From the NCBI RefSeq assembly GCF_009730915.1, contig NC_052475.1, positions 25,977,016-26,041,015 on the forward strand: a stretch of 64,000 nt of DNA. Reading direction: 5' to 3'. Under the pieces are notes generated by a model. The model did not search any database. It was given only the letters and a program-made list of their open reading frames with translations, and was not told the origin of the DNA. Positions 11,302 through 28,000 of this stretch are shown here, piece after piece (position 1 is the first letter of the stretch; each line of letters begins with the position of its first letter). A program made the translations under genes and the position numbers. The DNA comes from Dioscorea cayenensis subsp. rotundata. Lineage: Eukaryota; Streptophyta; Magnoliopsida; Dioscoreales; Dioscoreaceae.

Positions 11302-12765
11302 CCGAAAAACAGCGCCGCCGCGAGTGCCGCCAGAGCTACCGGAATAGCTGAACCTCTCTGCGGAAGTTGTGAGCTTTATCTTAAGGTATTATTTCCGTTC
11401 CTTGCAACATTTCTTCACTGCAGTGCTTGAAGGCTTTGATCGTTTTGGATGATTTCTCTTTGTGTGTGTGTTTTTTTTTATTCTATCCATTTTCGTTTTA
11501 GTATCCAGTTTTGTTTTCATTGAATATAAGTGTAACAGTTAGTACAGAAGAGGTATATGGAATCTCAAAGTAGTTGCAATGTTTGTGTGAATGTGTTAGA
11601 TCCTCAAATTTCTGAAGGAAAACATAGCTGGCGCATGGGAATTTTTTTTTCTGTTGTTATTGAATGTAGAAAGTTTAGGAAAAACATGGAAAATGGAGGA
11701 GTGGCTGAAGAATGTAAAGTTTATGATGTGAGAGAATCATTAGGGGGAAATTGTAGAAGAGATTTATTTTCTTGGATAAAGGATATTGTTCGTTATCATA
11801 TTGCAATTTCTTAACTTTGAAATTCCTTTTAATTTTTTGAGCCGTGAGAAACTAATGATCTATTACTTCATGGATATGTTGAGTTTGTGAACCACAGAAG
11901 GTACTTCAAAAGTTCACAGTTAACTCTCCTATTGTTAGTAGTCTGGTAATCTTTTTCCTTTGTCTTAACTTTCTTTGCAAGTATGACTTGATAGTGTGCT
12001 CCTCATAATGTCTAGGGCAAATGTAGTGTTTAATTGCTCATTCTGTTCAAAACCACTCTTCAATTGAACTTTTCCTATTTATCAGTGTTTTGATATTCAA
12101 TTATATGTTTCAATTCCTTTAGGTGAGAGTGGGACATAAATCTCATAGCAATTGCATAAGGTGGATGGATTTTCTGTAGTAATTGGTGCTGGGAAATGTG
12201 CCCTTTATTTACACTTTTCTCTGCAACCACTGAAGAAAAGCACACTTGGCATGTTGATTTTTTGTTTTCAATTTTTAGCACTATGTTCACATAAGGTGGT
12301 GACTGTTCATCATGGATAATGTTTATTTACCAACAATACTTACCAACAGCTTTCAACCAAGGAAACAAAGGATTAATTTTTCATTAAGCTGCACATATGC
12401 ATATATGAGGTTATATCAACTCCATCAATTTGAGCCCACTTGGTGGGCCCAAAATGATGTCAAGGTACTAGACTGCCACTGCTAATTTCACCCAATTTGA
12501 CGTTCAACTGAAATAAAAATCTGAATGTGACTGTTGCCATTACTCAAACTCTGCTTTTCATTTTTTTCCTGGCTTTTGCAGCTTTCATTTTACTATCAAT
12601 CTTGACCTCTATGTTGTTACTGAGCATTACCCATTGGCGTCACTTAAACTCCTAGAATTTTTGGAAAAAAAAATTAGTTGCATATCTTGTCTTAACCAGT
12701 GCTAGATATATTTCTGATGTGGTTGTTATGTTCTCTGTGTCAAATATTTATTCTCTAATAGAAAA

Positions 12766-14266
12766 ATGCCACTGGGGCTCATATTGGGGCTAGGCAGGGC
12801 CATGAGGAGGAAGAGGACTTCATCCCTGAGCATATTATCTTCTAAAAGAGGTCCAAGAGATTATTATAAGGGAAAGAATTGCAAGTCTACTGGTTTTCAT
12901 ACACGGAAAGGTGATCTACCATATTATTTTAAGCAGTTGTTAAATTGTCCTTTTTCGGTAATATCAGCAAATTGTTGCTTTCTTCTTTCCTTTTAATTAT
13001 ACAAGAGCTATCTTTTTCTTTGTTTTATTATTTATGGAATATTTTACTTTTTTAATTTATTTGCTTGATCACTGTGTTTTTTGAGACACCTTTCTACTTA
13101 ATGGTTCTTGAGGGTTTATTCTTCTCATAAAGATTCATGCCAATAGGCTCATCTACTTTAGGTTCCTAAGTGATTGAGACCCTTCAAATAATTACCATTC
13201 TAAGTTCTTGTATCACACGACCACTCTAATTATGTTTGAAAATGCAACATTTTGGGGCAGGTGGGTATGTCATAGTGGATGAAAAGTTGCCGCGGTATAT
13301 CGTCCCAGATTTGACCGATTTTAAGGTAAATTTTTTTAAGCAGCCATTGCAAATCAAAATTCATACATTTTTACCTTGCTCATGTTGTCTTGATTGCAAA
13401 TAAATTTTCCGCTATTTTCTCATCTTTTTATGGCAAGTGATATCAAGATTTTCATATTGTGTTGAGTTCGCCTACTGACTACACTGCTGGTGCTTGAAGT
13501 ATTTCTTAAAAATTGATAAGCTTTTATTAGTTAATTACTGGCATGGATGCATCTCTGAAGTGTTGGTAACTCTACCTTCTCTCTAGTTGATTCCTTGCTT
13601 TCTTTCTTGTTCTTTTCATTGTGGCAAAACAAGCACTCTGTAAAAGATCATTGCTTTCTTATGCAGTTTGTAAATTTTCTTCTACCTTTATTTACTAATT
13701 ATTAAGCCCATGCTCTTTCCAACAAATCACCATGTGTTGGATCAATCTGATCTTCTTGGATTACTTACTATATACTCTGTGGTGTAGTTAATAGTGATAT
13801 GGATTTATTGATGCCCTCCATGAGTAGGTATTAACTTGGAATGAGTGTTAATTAAAACAAATTAATGTTGATGAAAGGAATATCAATAGATTTTCATAGA
13901 TTAATTCTTTTCAAGTAAGAATATGCTGCAGAAAAATGAGGCATCAGCTTGGGATCTTTCTTTGGGCAATTATCTAATTATCAATTTTTTTTTGTTCTGC
14001 TATACCTTTCAATGTGCTAATATCTACATAATGCTGTCACAGTTTCCTTTCATTTGTAAGGCTTACATCCCCTTGCAATTTTCCTTGTATTATCTTTGCT
14101 CATTGCCTGCTTTCTACTTCCATGACTTCTGCATTCTTGCAGAAATATTTGCTACCGATGCAGATTTACGGGTTTTTTTTTTTCATGCCAGCTAAAGCCT
14201 TATGTTTCCCAATGTGCGAGAGACGCAACTACCTCAACCACGGATACTGCTAATGCTTCCAAGTAA
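12766..14266 (+). CDS. Mitochondrial large-subunit ribosomal protein mL41 (MRP-L27/L41 family)
   Basis: Three coding exons: 12766-12910, 13261-13325, 14192-14266, giving 94 aa. All introns are GT-AG and the joins are in frame. The product opens MPLGLILGLGRAMRRKRT, then RGPRDYYKGKNCKSTGFHTRKGG, YVIVDEKLPRYIVPDLTDFK and LKPYVSQC, closely matching the plant MRP-L27 (mL41) family of about 90-95 aa. It is a nuclear-encoded protein of the mitochondrial large ribosomal subunit. The basic N-terminus without a long presequence fits a family in which targeting is part of the mature protein. A non-coding first exon probably ends at 11385 (AAG/GTATT), so the leader intron would be about 1.4 kb with its acceptor at 12760-12761. 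The site II/telo-box promoter at 11213-11301 suits this role. Confidence in identity is high, in the first exon moderate. Confidence 0.93.
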
Positions 14267-15410
14267 GGTAAAGCTTTGTAGATGTTCTCTTTTCTTTCTT
14301 TTATGTTTTTTTTGTAAAAAAACATAAACAAACATGCTTCAACGGATGGCAGGGTATGAGGCTGGGTGAACTTCTACCTTTCAAAGGGTTATTACCAATA
14401 GTAATAAGCTGTTGCTTCTGAAGAGTTGCAATGTCAGATCAATGAACTTAGATTTGTACCTGATGGCCTCTCCTGTGATCTTGGTTGAAGTTGAACATTT
14501 GTCAATGTGGTTGTTTTTCTTCTTTTAGTTTTACCTGTTCTGATTTTATTATATGGTTGGAGGTTTTAGTTGCGTTGAGTATGTATTCAGATTAAGTGGG
14601 TGTTGGCTTATTCTTTCTCCCATGTGTCTGGCCTTATTCGAACATGAATGTATTAGCTTATTCCATAATTGAGTTTTTAGCTTTAATTCTTGGATTAAGT
14701 GTAGGCTTGTTTTCCAGATTACAAGGTATTATTACTATCGAAATTTGCATTATATATGGGACTCTGAGTGTAAACTTTTTGAGTTTAGCTTGAGTTTTCC
14801 AAAAGTATAGGTTTGATTTGTCAAGGAACTGAGCTTTATCAGTGGTATGTTTTATCAAGGTTCATAGTAAAAAATATACTTTAAAACAAGTATATATATT
14901 AAAAATACAATTGCAGACTCGTATAGAGTGTAGATGCATTACACTGCTCGTATGATGTCTTTTTTTATCTTGTATGTCTTAATATTATAAAAAATATACT
15001 TAGTTGTGTGTTACTATATAAGGCATGTAAAGACATGTTTTATTACTCTCGTCAACAGTATATTGGAACTTGTTCCAGAAATAATTATTCTTTATTAATG
15101 AAACAATTTACAGATACTTACCAATATTTGCTATAGAACTTGTTCAAAGTCAAACGTTAATTTGGCTGGATTTCATCTCTGCTATATATATATATGTATA
15201 TATTTCTTCTAGAACCTGTATTATGCTGAAATGCCTGTTTTTTTTACTTTGAATTAAAAAAAAAACTGAATTAAAAACAAAAAAAAATCTAAATGATGAA
15301 GTATTCCCTTTCACTCATGTGAAACAGGTATTCAAGTAATTAAAATGTTTTGCAGTGGAAAAATGCAATTATGAGAATTCATGGGGGTATAAACACAAAT
15401 TTCTTAAATT
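14267..15410. other. mL41 3' region and spacer to RPS8
   Basis: A GTAAAG follows the stop codon directly and AG acceptors lie near 14352, so a 3'-UTR intron is possible. The rest is T-rich spacer with no coding signal. Confidence 0.4.
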
Positions 15411-15415
15411 CAAGA

Positions 15416-15507
15416 TGGGCCTTAAACTTTGTGAGCTAAGACATTGGGCCGAATGGCTCTTTGTAAATGACCAAAATGACCTTAACAGAGCCTAGGGTTT
15501 TATAAAG
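15416..15507 (+). promoter_or_regulatory. Site II elements, telo-box and TATA box of RPS8
   Basis: TGGGCC occurs at 15416-15421 and again at 15445-15450. TAGGGTTT (telo-box) lies at 15493-15500, directly followed by TATAAAG at 15501-15507. A further AACCCTA lies just inside intron 1. This is the classic plant ribosomal-protein promoter arrangement, linked to TCP and telo-box-binding factors. Confidence 0.75.
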
Positions 15508-15601
15508 ATGCAAAGCAAAGGGTTGGCAAGAAGAGATAACCGGTTCGTAGAAGAGGCGGCGGCGCGAGAGAGAGCTTGGCGCGTTTACTCTCTCTGCAAG
15601 C

Positions 15602-18085
<2,484 letters not shown>

Positions 18086-19013
18086 GTAAAGCTTGCGTAG
18101 TTGCACTCCTGTTTTTTTAATGTTTTGTCTATTTATGCGTATTTTCTTTAGATTTTATATAATTTGAACTTTACTTTTGCTGGTCGTGTTCCAGATTTTG
18201 GTATGCATTTCACCTCAGAAGAGACAACTCATTATTTGTGCTTGTTTTCTATATAATCAAACTCTTTGAACTATTATTGTGTGTTCTCTGAAAACTGTTA
18301 CCCCTGCCCGGAGGGTTTTATTTGTTGTCAAAATCCTTGTCGCTGGTTTAATGAGTTGTGTGCTTAACCGGATTACAAAGAGAATTTTGAGCGGACCTCA
18401 CCTTGTGGTGCTTACAATAGTAAATAGGATATAATTGTACGTTGCTTCATAGCCTGCATTCAAGCTCTCCTATTCTGGATTTTAGGTGGTTGATTAACAG
18501 AGACCCTCGAGTTCCTTTGCGTTCACACACTTAGGACAATCTTTGATAAACAGTGACAGCTGCATCCGTGCTAAAATTGAGAACGAACCTGGTTAAGGCG
18601 GGAATCACAATTTGTAGATTTTACGGACGTTTGAGAAATCACTTTAGATATCACTGCCATAATGAAGAAAAGCTTTTATCGGAAAGAGAAATTGGCACTG
18701 AACTCTTAACAATGTTTAAAACAATATCATGTTGGTATGCACATATACATATAATGATACTCAGGTAATACAAGAGAGTATGAGTCTAGTTAAAGTAACA
18801 AATCTCTCGGCGTTTTGATGATTTATAACTCAAAAGTCTTGCCGCGGCAAAATACGAAACAGCAATCCTATAATAACCATGTCAAACGGCCTCTCCTTCC
18901 GCACTGCCAAACGCTCAAACGCAGAACAGTGCGCCATCTGCAACCTACAACACAACCCATTTTCCTATTGTATTTGGATACTGCCTTTATTTACAAAGCC
19001 TATTTTCTATGAA
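18086..19013. other. Convergent 3' regions of RPS8 (+) and SEC (-)
   Basis: The untranslated ends of two convergent genes meet here. No other gene is seen. Short open frames inside are not conserved with anything I recognise. Confidence 0.5.
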
Positions 19014-22000
19014 TCATCTGTCATATGTAAACTCGGAGTCATTTTCAGTAACTTTGAAGGGTTGGGGATGCTTGCCACTGCAGTACAAGTTCCACATTTT
19101 GAAATATGCTCGATCGAGATTCCTCACCTGAAAGTTTGAAGCATGTACAGAAAATAACAATAGCCCAAATTACTCATTCAATGACGGAATCAGATGATCG
19201 ACAAAGGACTCACCCATCGAGCTGTATCAAAAAGTGGGCAGGTCATCCGTGCAGCCTTCAATTTATTTCTCAGTGTTTGGAGCCTTGTTGGATTCTCAGC
19301 CAGAGCAACAGCCTTCTCTTCATATTCTTTCATACTATGCAGAGTCACAGTATGAGAAACTTTAGTGTCGATTTGTCAAGGCTTCATATTACAATCAAGA
19401 GTACACAAAAACTCACCTATTCACAATCATCTCCTCCCCAACTCCTGTCGCTAGGCACAATGAACCAGCCACTCTAGTCGCCATTTTCTCTAGTGGAAGG
19501 GTAATCATTGGCAAACCAGCCCAAAGAACATCAGTTCCAGTAGTGTGCGCGTTACACAGAGGCCTGCACATCCAAAATAGAAAAACATTGAAGGCCATGA
19601 CAAATGCATACATATTACTCAGGCACATTGTAGACATGCTCACGTATCAAGGAAAAGATCCGCTAAAGCACTGCGCCTTATGTGTTCATTCTTCATAGCA
19701 ACATCAGTGAATATGATCTGATCTGGCCTCACTCCTTGAGCAGCAGCATCTGCATAATCTCAGGATAAGTCATACCACTACACTATGCATATAATACCAG
19801 GTGAATGCCTCACTACAGCATTACAGGCCAGTTCATAACTATAATTTGTATTCAGGTATCAAAGCGTAATCCTCCAAGAATGTAATAGCATAGTATCAAG
19901 GACCAAGATGCATCAAATGTTGGTCTTACATGCACGGAGTCTTGCTTCACCAGCAGCAGGAAACCTCAGAAGCCACAGTGCACTTTTTGGAACACGTTTC
20001 AGAATGTTGCACCTTAAAAGAGTAGGATTAAGCAATAAGAGATGGATAGGATGAAGGGATCCAAATCCTGAGCAAGCACAATACAAGAATCTTGACTTGA
20101 AAAATAAGAGAATTATTGGCCTACCAACTATACTAATATTCAGCAAGGAAGTATTACCAGGTATTAAATATATCAGGGTCCATCTTGTAAAGTTGATTAA
20201 AGCATGCAAAGATGAATTTATCCTCAGGCAATCCATAATCAGATCGTTTATGGCGAGAGACTGGTTCTAGGACATCACGGTTTTTCTGATAAAATGGTTA
20301 GAAGAGATGACGGCAATAAGATGGTTATTATGCACAAGAAAGACTACCAATGCATGCATATAAATACCATCAAATACCTGTTTGTAATCATTTACAAAGT
20401 AGCAATGAGGTAGGTGCACAAGCTTTTCTGAGTAAATATGAGCAAATCTTGTGGGAGAAACAAACTGTCAAGAAAAAGACAACAGGTCCGTAAAAATTAC
20501 AGAATATCAACAGGAATAACCATGTAGAGGAGATTGTCCAACCTCATCTGTAACCAAGTAGTCAATGTAAGTTGCACCAGTGGTCCCGGGGAAACCCATG
20601 TAAGAAACCTGGATGGGAGCTGGTTGCATTGCAAAGATTTCATTTCTTGCGCCCTGTCGAACAAAATAGAAATACATTTATGTTGTTAAAAAACAAAAAT
20701 TCCTATCTTTTTTCTTCAGAATTCTATCATATTCTTAAAATTCTGAATCTTGGAATTAGAACAATATAGTTGGTCTCAACTATTTTAGATCAATAGGAAT
20801 CCATACAAATTGATCCATTCACACACATGGTTAAATATGAAAACCATGTAAACACATATTTCTTTAAACTTATGTGTGTTGCACACAGATCGAGTCAAAT
20901 GGCCCCTTCTATGCCCATCCCAATGTTGGGGCTCTAAATAATGGTTGAAGAGATAAGAAATAAGAACATGTTTTTAAAATTTATGATATGATGTAGAGCA
21001 CCTTCAACGGCAGACTAAGCCTTTTCATTATATATTCATATAAATCTTTTAAGGTTTGTATGAATTGCATGCAGGTATTTTTGTAGGATGTGGAACTGAT
21101 GAGAAAGGTCACCCTTACAAATATTGTGGAACAATTAGACAACGCAAAAAAATAGAGGATATGAAGTTAACAAATGTGAAAGAGGTAAATCCTAATGCCT
21201 TTTCATATTACATAAAAATATTTACAAAAGATTTCAAAATATAATTTACACATTTTAAATAATCTCACCATGTCAATAAACAAAGCAGGAAACTTTATGC
21301 CTACCTCAACAATATTAAATAATTGAAATAGACATCGCAAACTTAGTGTTAATACCTTGGTGTAACCGTTGAGGTTTATCAGGATCTGTATCCTATCTTC
21401 ATTAATCATTCTTGCAATCATATCAGATGACATGGAAGATACATCAATAAAGTGTTCAGCTTCTCTTTGGGTGCGTTGTCTCCACTCACTCCCATCATTT
21501 TGGCTCAAGGCGTAACAAAAGACCTGGAGTTTCCACTTGGTTAATATTTCCAAAAGAGAAAATACAGAAAAAACAGAACAAACAAACAGAAAAGATGGAT
21601 TGAAAACCTCAATATTATCACGATTATGCATTCCAAATACTGAGCCCATTAAATGAGACAGAGGATGGTTACCGAAGTCACTGCTTACATAGCTGCAAAA
21701 TCATACAGATAATATGACAATCAGACAAGAAATGGCTAGGCCACAATTACACACATAATACCTACCCAATCCTAAGCCGTCCTTGACCTTTTTCAGATTT
21801 GACAGGAATAGGGGGAGGATGTACAAATGGAGGAAGACCGTAACGTGAACCAATCAAAGAGCAATGAGCAGCATATTTTCGACTAAAATAAAAAAGAACA
21901 GTTAAAAGCATAAATTTATAACTCCACTCAACAAATCCAACTAATTTACTAAAATATATATTGGATATAGCATTGGTGGAACCTGATTTCCAAAGCAAGC

Positions 22001-25000
22001 ATAGGATCAATGGGGTATGCTATAGCATGAAAAGGTTGCACACTTGGAAGAACCGACATCTGCCAATATACAGATTACATAAGAAAATGATAACAGCTAA
22101 ACCATAGGAATATCAAGAATGAGTAAAGCATTGATGACCTTAATCTGCCTCCTAATGATGCCTTCAACTTCAATAAATTTGTTCTCCCGATCATCCCAAT
22201 TGCAGACACACTAAAATAATCAAAGTGAAAAACGTAAGATTTGTTGTCCAAGAAAAAGAACGATGAAAATAAGGCTGAATAAATATCAGCATTTTCAAAC
22301 TAGCATGATTAGTGAAGCTTCAACCACCTTTCTTACATAAACAAGCAACACTGCCTCAAGTCCATGACTGACCAAGTCATAGGGGTGAGGTCCCATGGGC
22401 CAAAAAAAGTTTATTTTAGGCAGATGTTGATGTCTAAAGCAATAAATAAGAATCAAAGCTTCTACCAATTCAAAATCTTAGTTTGCAAACTCGCCTAACA
22501 ACATCATCAAGGTCACATTTGGAGAACTGACTTAGCAATGTAGCATGGAATAACATAGCTCGTTTCCTTTCTTCTCTTGGGCCTCTGAAATTGGAAATTT
22601 GTAGAGGTCCAAACCTCATAAAAACAGTGTTTTACCTGTAAGGTATGCAGAAGATTACAAGTTGCTTCTGGGAAGTCTGGCCGTAATAACAGTGCTTGCT
22701 TATAACTCTTTATTGCTGCTTCCACATGACCACTGCAAATCACCCAATCAAAAAAAAAAAAAAATGACCAATGCAACATGAGCCAAGAAAAAAAAAACCC
22801 GTAGACATGTATCAAATGAATGTAAGTTGAATCTGAGAGAAAGATGTCTTTAGGTATTATAGAACAGTATAACACTAGCAAGTCCAGAAGACCTTATTAC
22901 CTGTCCTTGTAAGCTGAAGCCAAATTTGCATGAGCTTCAGCCATAGTTGGCCGCACAGTTACAGCCCTAAGATAATCCTGAATTGCTTCACTTACTCTAC
23001 CCATCTCCTTGAATGTGTTCCCTCTATTCACTAGCCCATCTGCGGCCAATGGATCTATTCGAAGCACTTCATTGTAGCAAGCTATGGCCTCACCATAGTT
23101 TCCCTATAGGAAAATAAATCAAACCAGCATTTAAAAAGCATCATTCATATTTAAATCTTTGGAAGCTAGAAATAACAGGACATCTAGAGATACATATAGA
23201 TATATAGAAGTAAAGAACACATTGAACCTGTTGTTTGTATATTAATGCTAAATTACTGTAAGGGGCAGATAATCCAGTAGTTACAGAAAGTGTGGCCTTA
23301 TAAAAGGTGGCAGCAGCACTCATCATATTCCTGCATGCTCACAAGTAAATAAAGAGGGATCACAAAAGCCTTTATGAATACTATAAATATAAAAAACACA
23401 GCACAGGATACATAAAACATCAGACCATCTTGCAAAGCTCACCATTCCATATATACATTCCCAAGGTTTGTAAGAGCTTGTGGGTGGTTAGGTTGAAAAG
23501 CAAGACAAGACTATATGCAAAAGAAAAGAAACATGTTATGGCATATACAATGAAATTTTTTAGTGGTCAAAAACATAAGCACAAGTTGGCTTACTCTATA
23601 GCAATTGATAGCCTCTTCCACTTTGCCAGCATCTTTCAAAGCATTTCCCTTCAGACAAAGAACATAAAGTCAAAACACATTTTTTCACAGTGGAATCCCT
23701 CCCCCAAATGGCAAAAGACACAGCTCTCGAACTAAAATTTAAAATAAAAATGAAGCAACATTACCAGATTGTTGTACGCCTCCACAAAACCTGAATCACA
23801 GGCAATTGCTTGCTTAGAGTGAAGAATAGCCAGGTCAAGCTGCCCTTGTTCATAGTATGTGGTACCAAGGCTTCCTGCAAAAACAACGCATTTCACTTTT
23901 TGGACAGGCTGCCATTTCTATTTCCTTGATATTTTAGACTTATCAAGTGTAACAAGGTACTCATGGAGCATATCCCCTCTACCTTTATAAATTACTACAG
24001 ATACACATATTTTATCTAAAGAATAACACAATTGAATTTCAATATGAACATGTAAGCTGTTAAAGCCTTCATCCTATCAACAAACAAACTATAGCTGTTC
24101 GGTAATCATATTAACATCTGCAAAATTATTCAGCAGGTGATACACTGAGAAGTATTGCTTCAAAAGGGCAGAAGCTACTAAGAAAACCTTAGTACAAATC
24201 TATCTGAACTTGTGCAAAATCTCTCACCCTAAAAGAATATAATTCCAGAAACTCGATGTATTTGCAAAATAAACTCGAAGATTATTAACTGGTAATATGT
24301 CATAACTAAAGCATACACCACTGATATTCTCCTGTAAATAACCAACAGAACTCACCATAAGCCATGCTATAATCTGGACGAGCCTGGAGTGCACGTTGAT
24401 AGCAAATAATGGCCTCTTGAGGCATTCCCATAGCCTGGAAAAGCCAAAAGAAATATCTGTACTCCAGAAGCCTCTCCGGCAGATGTTGTCACCAGACCTT
24501 ATTGTCAGTTCATGAACACTTACCTTGTAAATGTGCCCTTGGTTCAGGTAGGCATCAGCGAAGGTTGGCCTATGCTTAACTGCTTCCTGCATCATTAAAA
24601 CATCGATGCTTAGATGAAAAATATCAAATCTAGTCCATCAAGAGGAAGAGGCCATGACCAAGATGACAATTTAACATACAAATCAGTTTTCCCCTTGTTT
24701 CTCTAGACAACATTATTCTTGTGAAAAAGGGAAGGGCTGGGTAGCACTTCCCGAGATAAACAAACAAAATTGGTATCCTAGAAGACTGCAATTTTGAATT
24801 TTCAGTTAGACAACATACAGCAATTTAAATATAACAATCATCCTAGCAGTTCCCCACTGAGAAAAAGCATGTCGCAATCATAAAAGGAACCCTTCCAATG
24901 GGAAGAATAATACACAAGAAACGGGCTATGAACTCAAACTTTCTTCCTGGCTAAGAGGCTATTCCCAGAAATCACATCTCTTTTACATAATATGCTCACG

Positions 25001-28000
25001 TTTGTGATATCTTATACACACACACAGTTATATATATATATATATATATAGCATACAATTCAGAGATTTTTCAAATCTCCTTCACAAGATATAGAACTAC
25101 AATGCCAATATAACAGATTTGAGTCAAACTCTGCACAAAGTTCTTAGGTTCTGCCGTTTTGGCAAGCTTATTAAACCATTTAAGGATAGTTAATTCCAAA
25201 TGCAGGGTTGACCATTCCACATCCAAATGCCACCTATTAATTCTTGGCCAATCTTGGACAATTTAAACAGTCTTCATCTTTAAAGTCCAATCATGAATAA
25301 ATGTCCCGTCAAGATGATGTAAACATGAGGCAAAATGTCCATTGACAACCATAGTGAATTAAGAGAAACATTAGTTTGAGAAATATTTATGAAAACACCA
25401 ATATTATTACCAGCAAGATGATGAGACAGTAGGAAAATAGGACTATGAAATATACCTTATAATACAAAAGGGCCCTGGGAAGATCTCCTGCCTCCATGAA
25501 GAGCCCAGCTAGATTGGACCAAGCAATTGCAAATGTAGGCTGTATGCGCAAAGCTTCAATGTAACAGTTATAAGCCTGCATAGACAAAGCATGTTATCCG
25601 CATCATCCAGTAAGTATTTGGTCCAAAAACAGGACCTTGTGCAACCAACAGCGATACAGTATTATGTTAATCACATTTAAGCAGATTATATTAAATTACA
25701 TAAACTTATGTAAATCCAACATTGCCAACAAGGCATGTTTACTTGGGAATGGAGACAGTGGGACTAAAGTTTGCTTGTATGAATTACTTTTGGGAGGAAA
25801 ACTTTATTTGGAGTGGACCAAACTTTGGCTTAATTAATACTAACCAAAACTAAATATTTTAAGATTAATGCCAAGGATTTACAATGTGAAATATTATGAT
25901 ACTTCTACGGAGAAGTTCAACTAGAATGGAGTGAATTCCTTACTATGGTGCATACACTCATTAAACACTTGGAAGAAGCAGCAAGAAGATGCATATGAAA
26001 AAAATGATATCCCAAGGCTATTTGTAGCAACCATGCACCTGAAGTCAAAGACCATATTATTATGTATTAATAGGCCACATCTACAAAGTATCACAATGTT
26101 GAATATAATGCAAAGGTGAGGGAAGGTCTCCAGTTCAAAATTGGCATTTTTCTTGTGTTTAGATTTAAGACTAACCATTAAAACTTTGTACAACATTCAG
26201 ATTGTTCTGGATGCTTGAGCTTTTACTTCGGTAAATTAAAATTTCCTACAACTTACTATTTTAACTTATCAAACCCTCCATTGCACAAAAACCAAATTAC
26301 AATTAGTAAAAGGATGAACTCATCCCCAATATTGTTTATCAGAATTTGTCTACAATGACATAAATAAACTTTTCTATGACCAAATTCCACCCAGACAAAA
26401 CCTACTCTAAAACACTGGCAGATTCAAGAGGAATGCACATAGGTTGCTAATAAATAAGGAGCATCTAATCAAATGTAGGACAGAAACAAAAAGGTATTCA
26501 TTTTAGCTTACATCTTGAACTAAACCTTGAGCTTTTAACAAATTTCCGAGGTTACTGTGGGCGTCAACCTACATTGTATTAAAGAGAGATGTTAGGATGC
26601 GAATTATAAAAATTAAACCAATAATACATCAAAAAGATTCAAAAAAGTGCCACTTACCAAACGAGGATTCAAAGCAAGAGCTTGGCGACAACATTGAGCT
26701 GCCTCGTTAAGTCTTCCTTTCTTAGTGTACGCGCTCGCAAGATTTGACCATGCATCACAAAAATTAGGTCGAAGCTACAAAAAGATGAAGGTAAATGGCA
26801 ATTAGAAAAAATAAAGCAAACTTCAAAAGTAACCATGCATCACAAAAATTAGGTCGAAGCTACAAAAAGATGAAGGTAAATGGCAATTAGAAAAAATAAA
26901 GCAAACTTCAAAAGTAACCATGCATCACAAAAATTAGGTCGAAGCTACAAAAGATGAAGGTAAATGGCAATTAGAAAAAATAAAGCAAACTTCAAAACTC
27001 TATTTGATTGTGAAAGAATCAACCTCAACAGAAATTTGTAACACAGTATATTTGTATCAGTTGTTGCATTCCAAAAAATATAGTCAATACAAAAATAAAA
27101 AAAATAAAATAATTCAAAGTTCTTTTTCCCCATCTCCTATTTTCGCATGTTTGTGCAAAAAATACAGAGCTTTAGGATTTTTTTTTTCAGATTTCTTCTT
27201 CTTTAAGCAGTTTGTGTTTGTGCCTTTCTCTTAATACTGTTTCATATGTGTTCATGCCTTAATTGTTGCAAATTTCCTTCACCATGTCAACATCTACCAC
27301 CAGCCGTGAGTTGGGGGAAGCCATGGGGGTAACAGAGGCCTAAAAGTACACATAATAGAGCAGCCTAAGACCGAGAAAAAATCCTTAACATGGGCGTTAA
27401 CCAGTGAAAATTTTGATAAGTTAAAAATGTTGTCTCTTAAGAAGCCTTTCGGAGCTTGTTCTTTGGCTTTTTCAAGTAAATCTTCATTTCCTTTTTGCAT
27501 GAATGCCTCATACAAAATGTATGCAAATTCTTGGACAATAGACTTTGGTGCCACAGACCATATGGCCCCCATAGCACAACTCTCCAACACCTATGCACCA
27601 TGCTCGAGTAACAGAAACAAATTTTTAACTACTATTGCAGGATTCAACAACATATATATCTCACCCCTACGCTTATCCTCAAAAATGTATTCCATGTACC
27701 AAAATTATCAGTTGTATTTCCATTCACATGCTCACCCATGATTTTAAATGTTATGTTATTTTTTTCCCTTCTTACTGTGCTTTTCAAGATCAAGGGAGGA
27801 GAATTAGGCTTGCTAAGGAAAGAAATAGCTCATCTAAGAAAAGTGTGAGCAATTTATCTTTCTTTTTTCTCTATTCCTCAAACAAAGACGTCATTTGATT
27901 TGTATCAAATACAACCAGGTTGTCTATGCTTTAGGGTTTTAAAAGTCATATTTCTCATTTATTCAAGGGTTACATATTTCCAAGTTTCATTGTGATATTT

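Noticed and set aside
14596-14858. Small overlapping frames on both strands after mL41
   Set aside because: T-rich low-complexity translation with no support; likely 3' UTR or spacer.
26747-26998. CRISPR-like array
   Set aside because: The three 85-bp units are directly contiguous with no unique spacers, in a plant intron.
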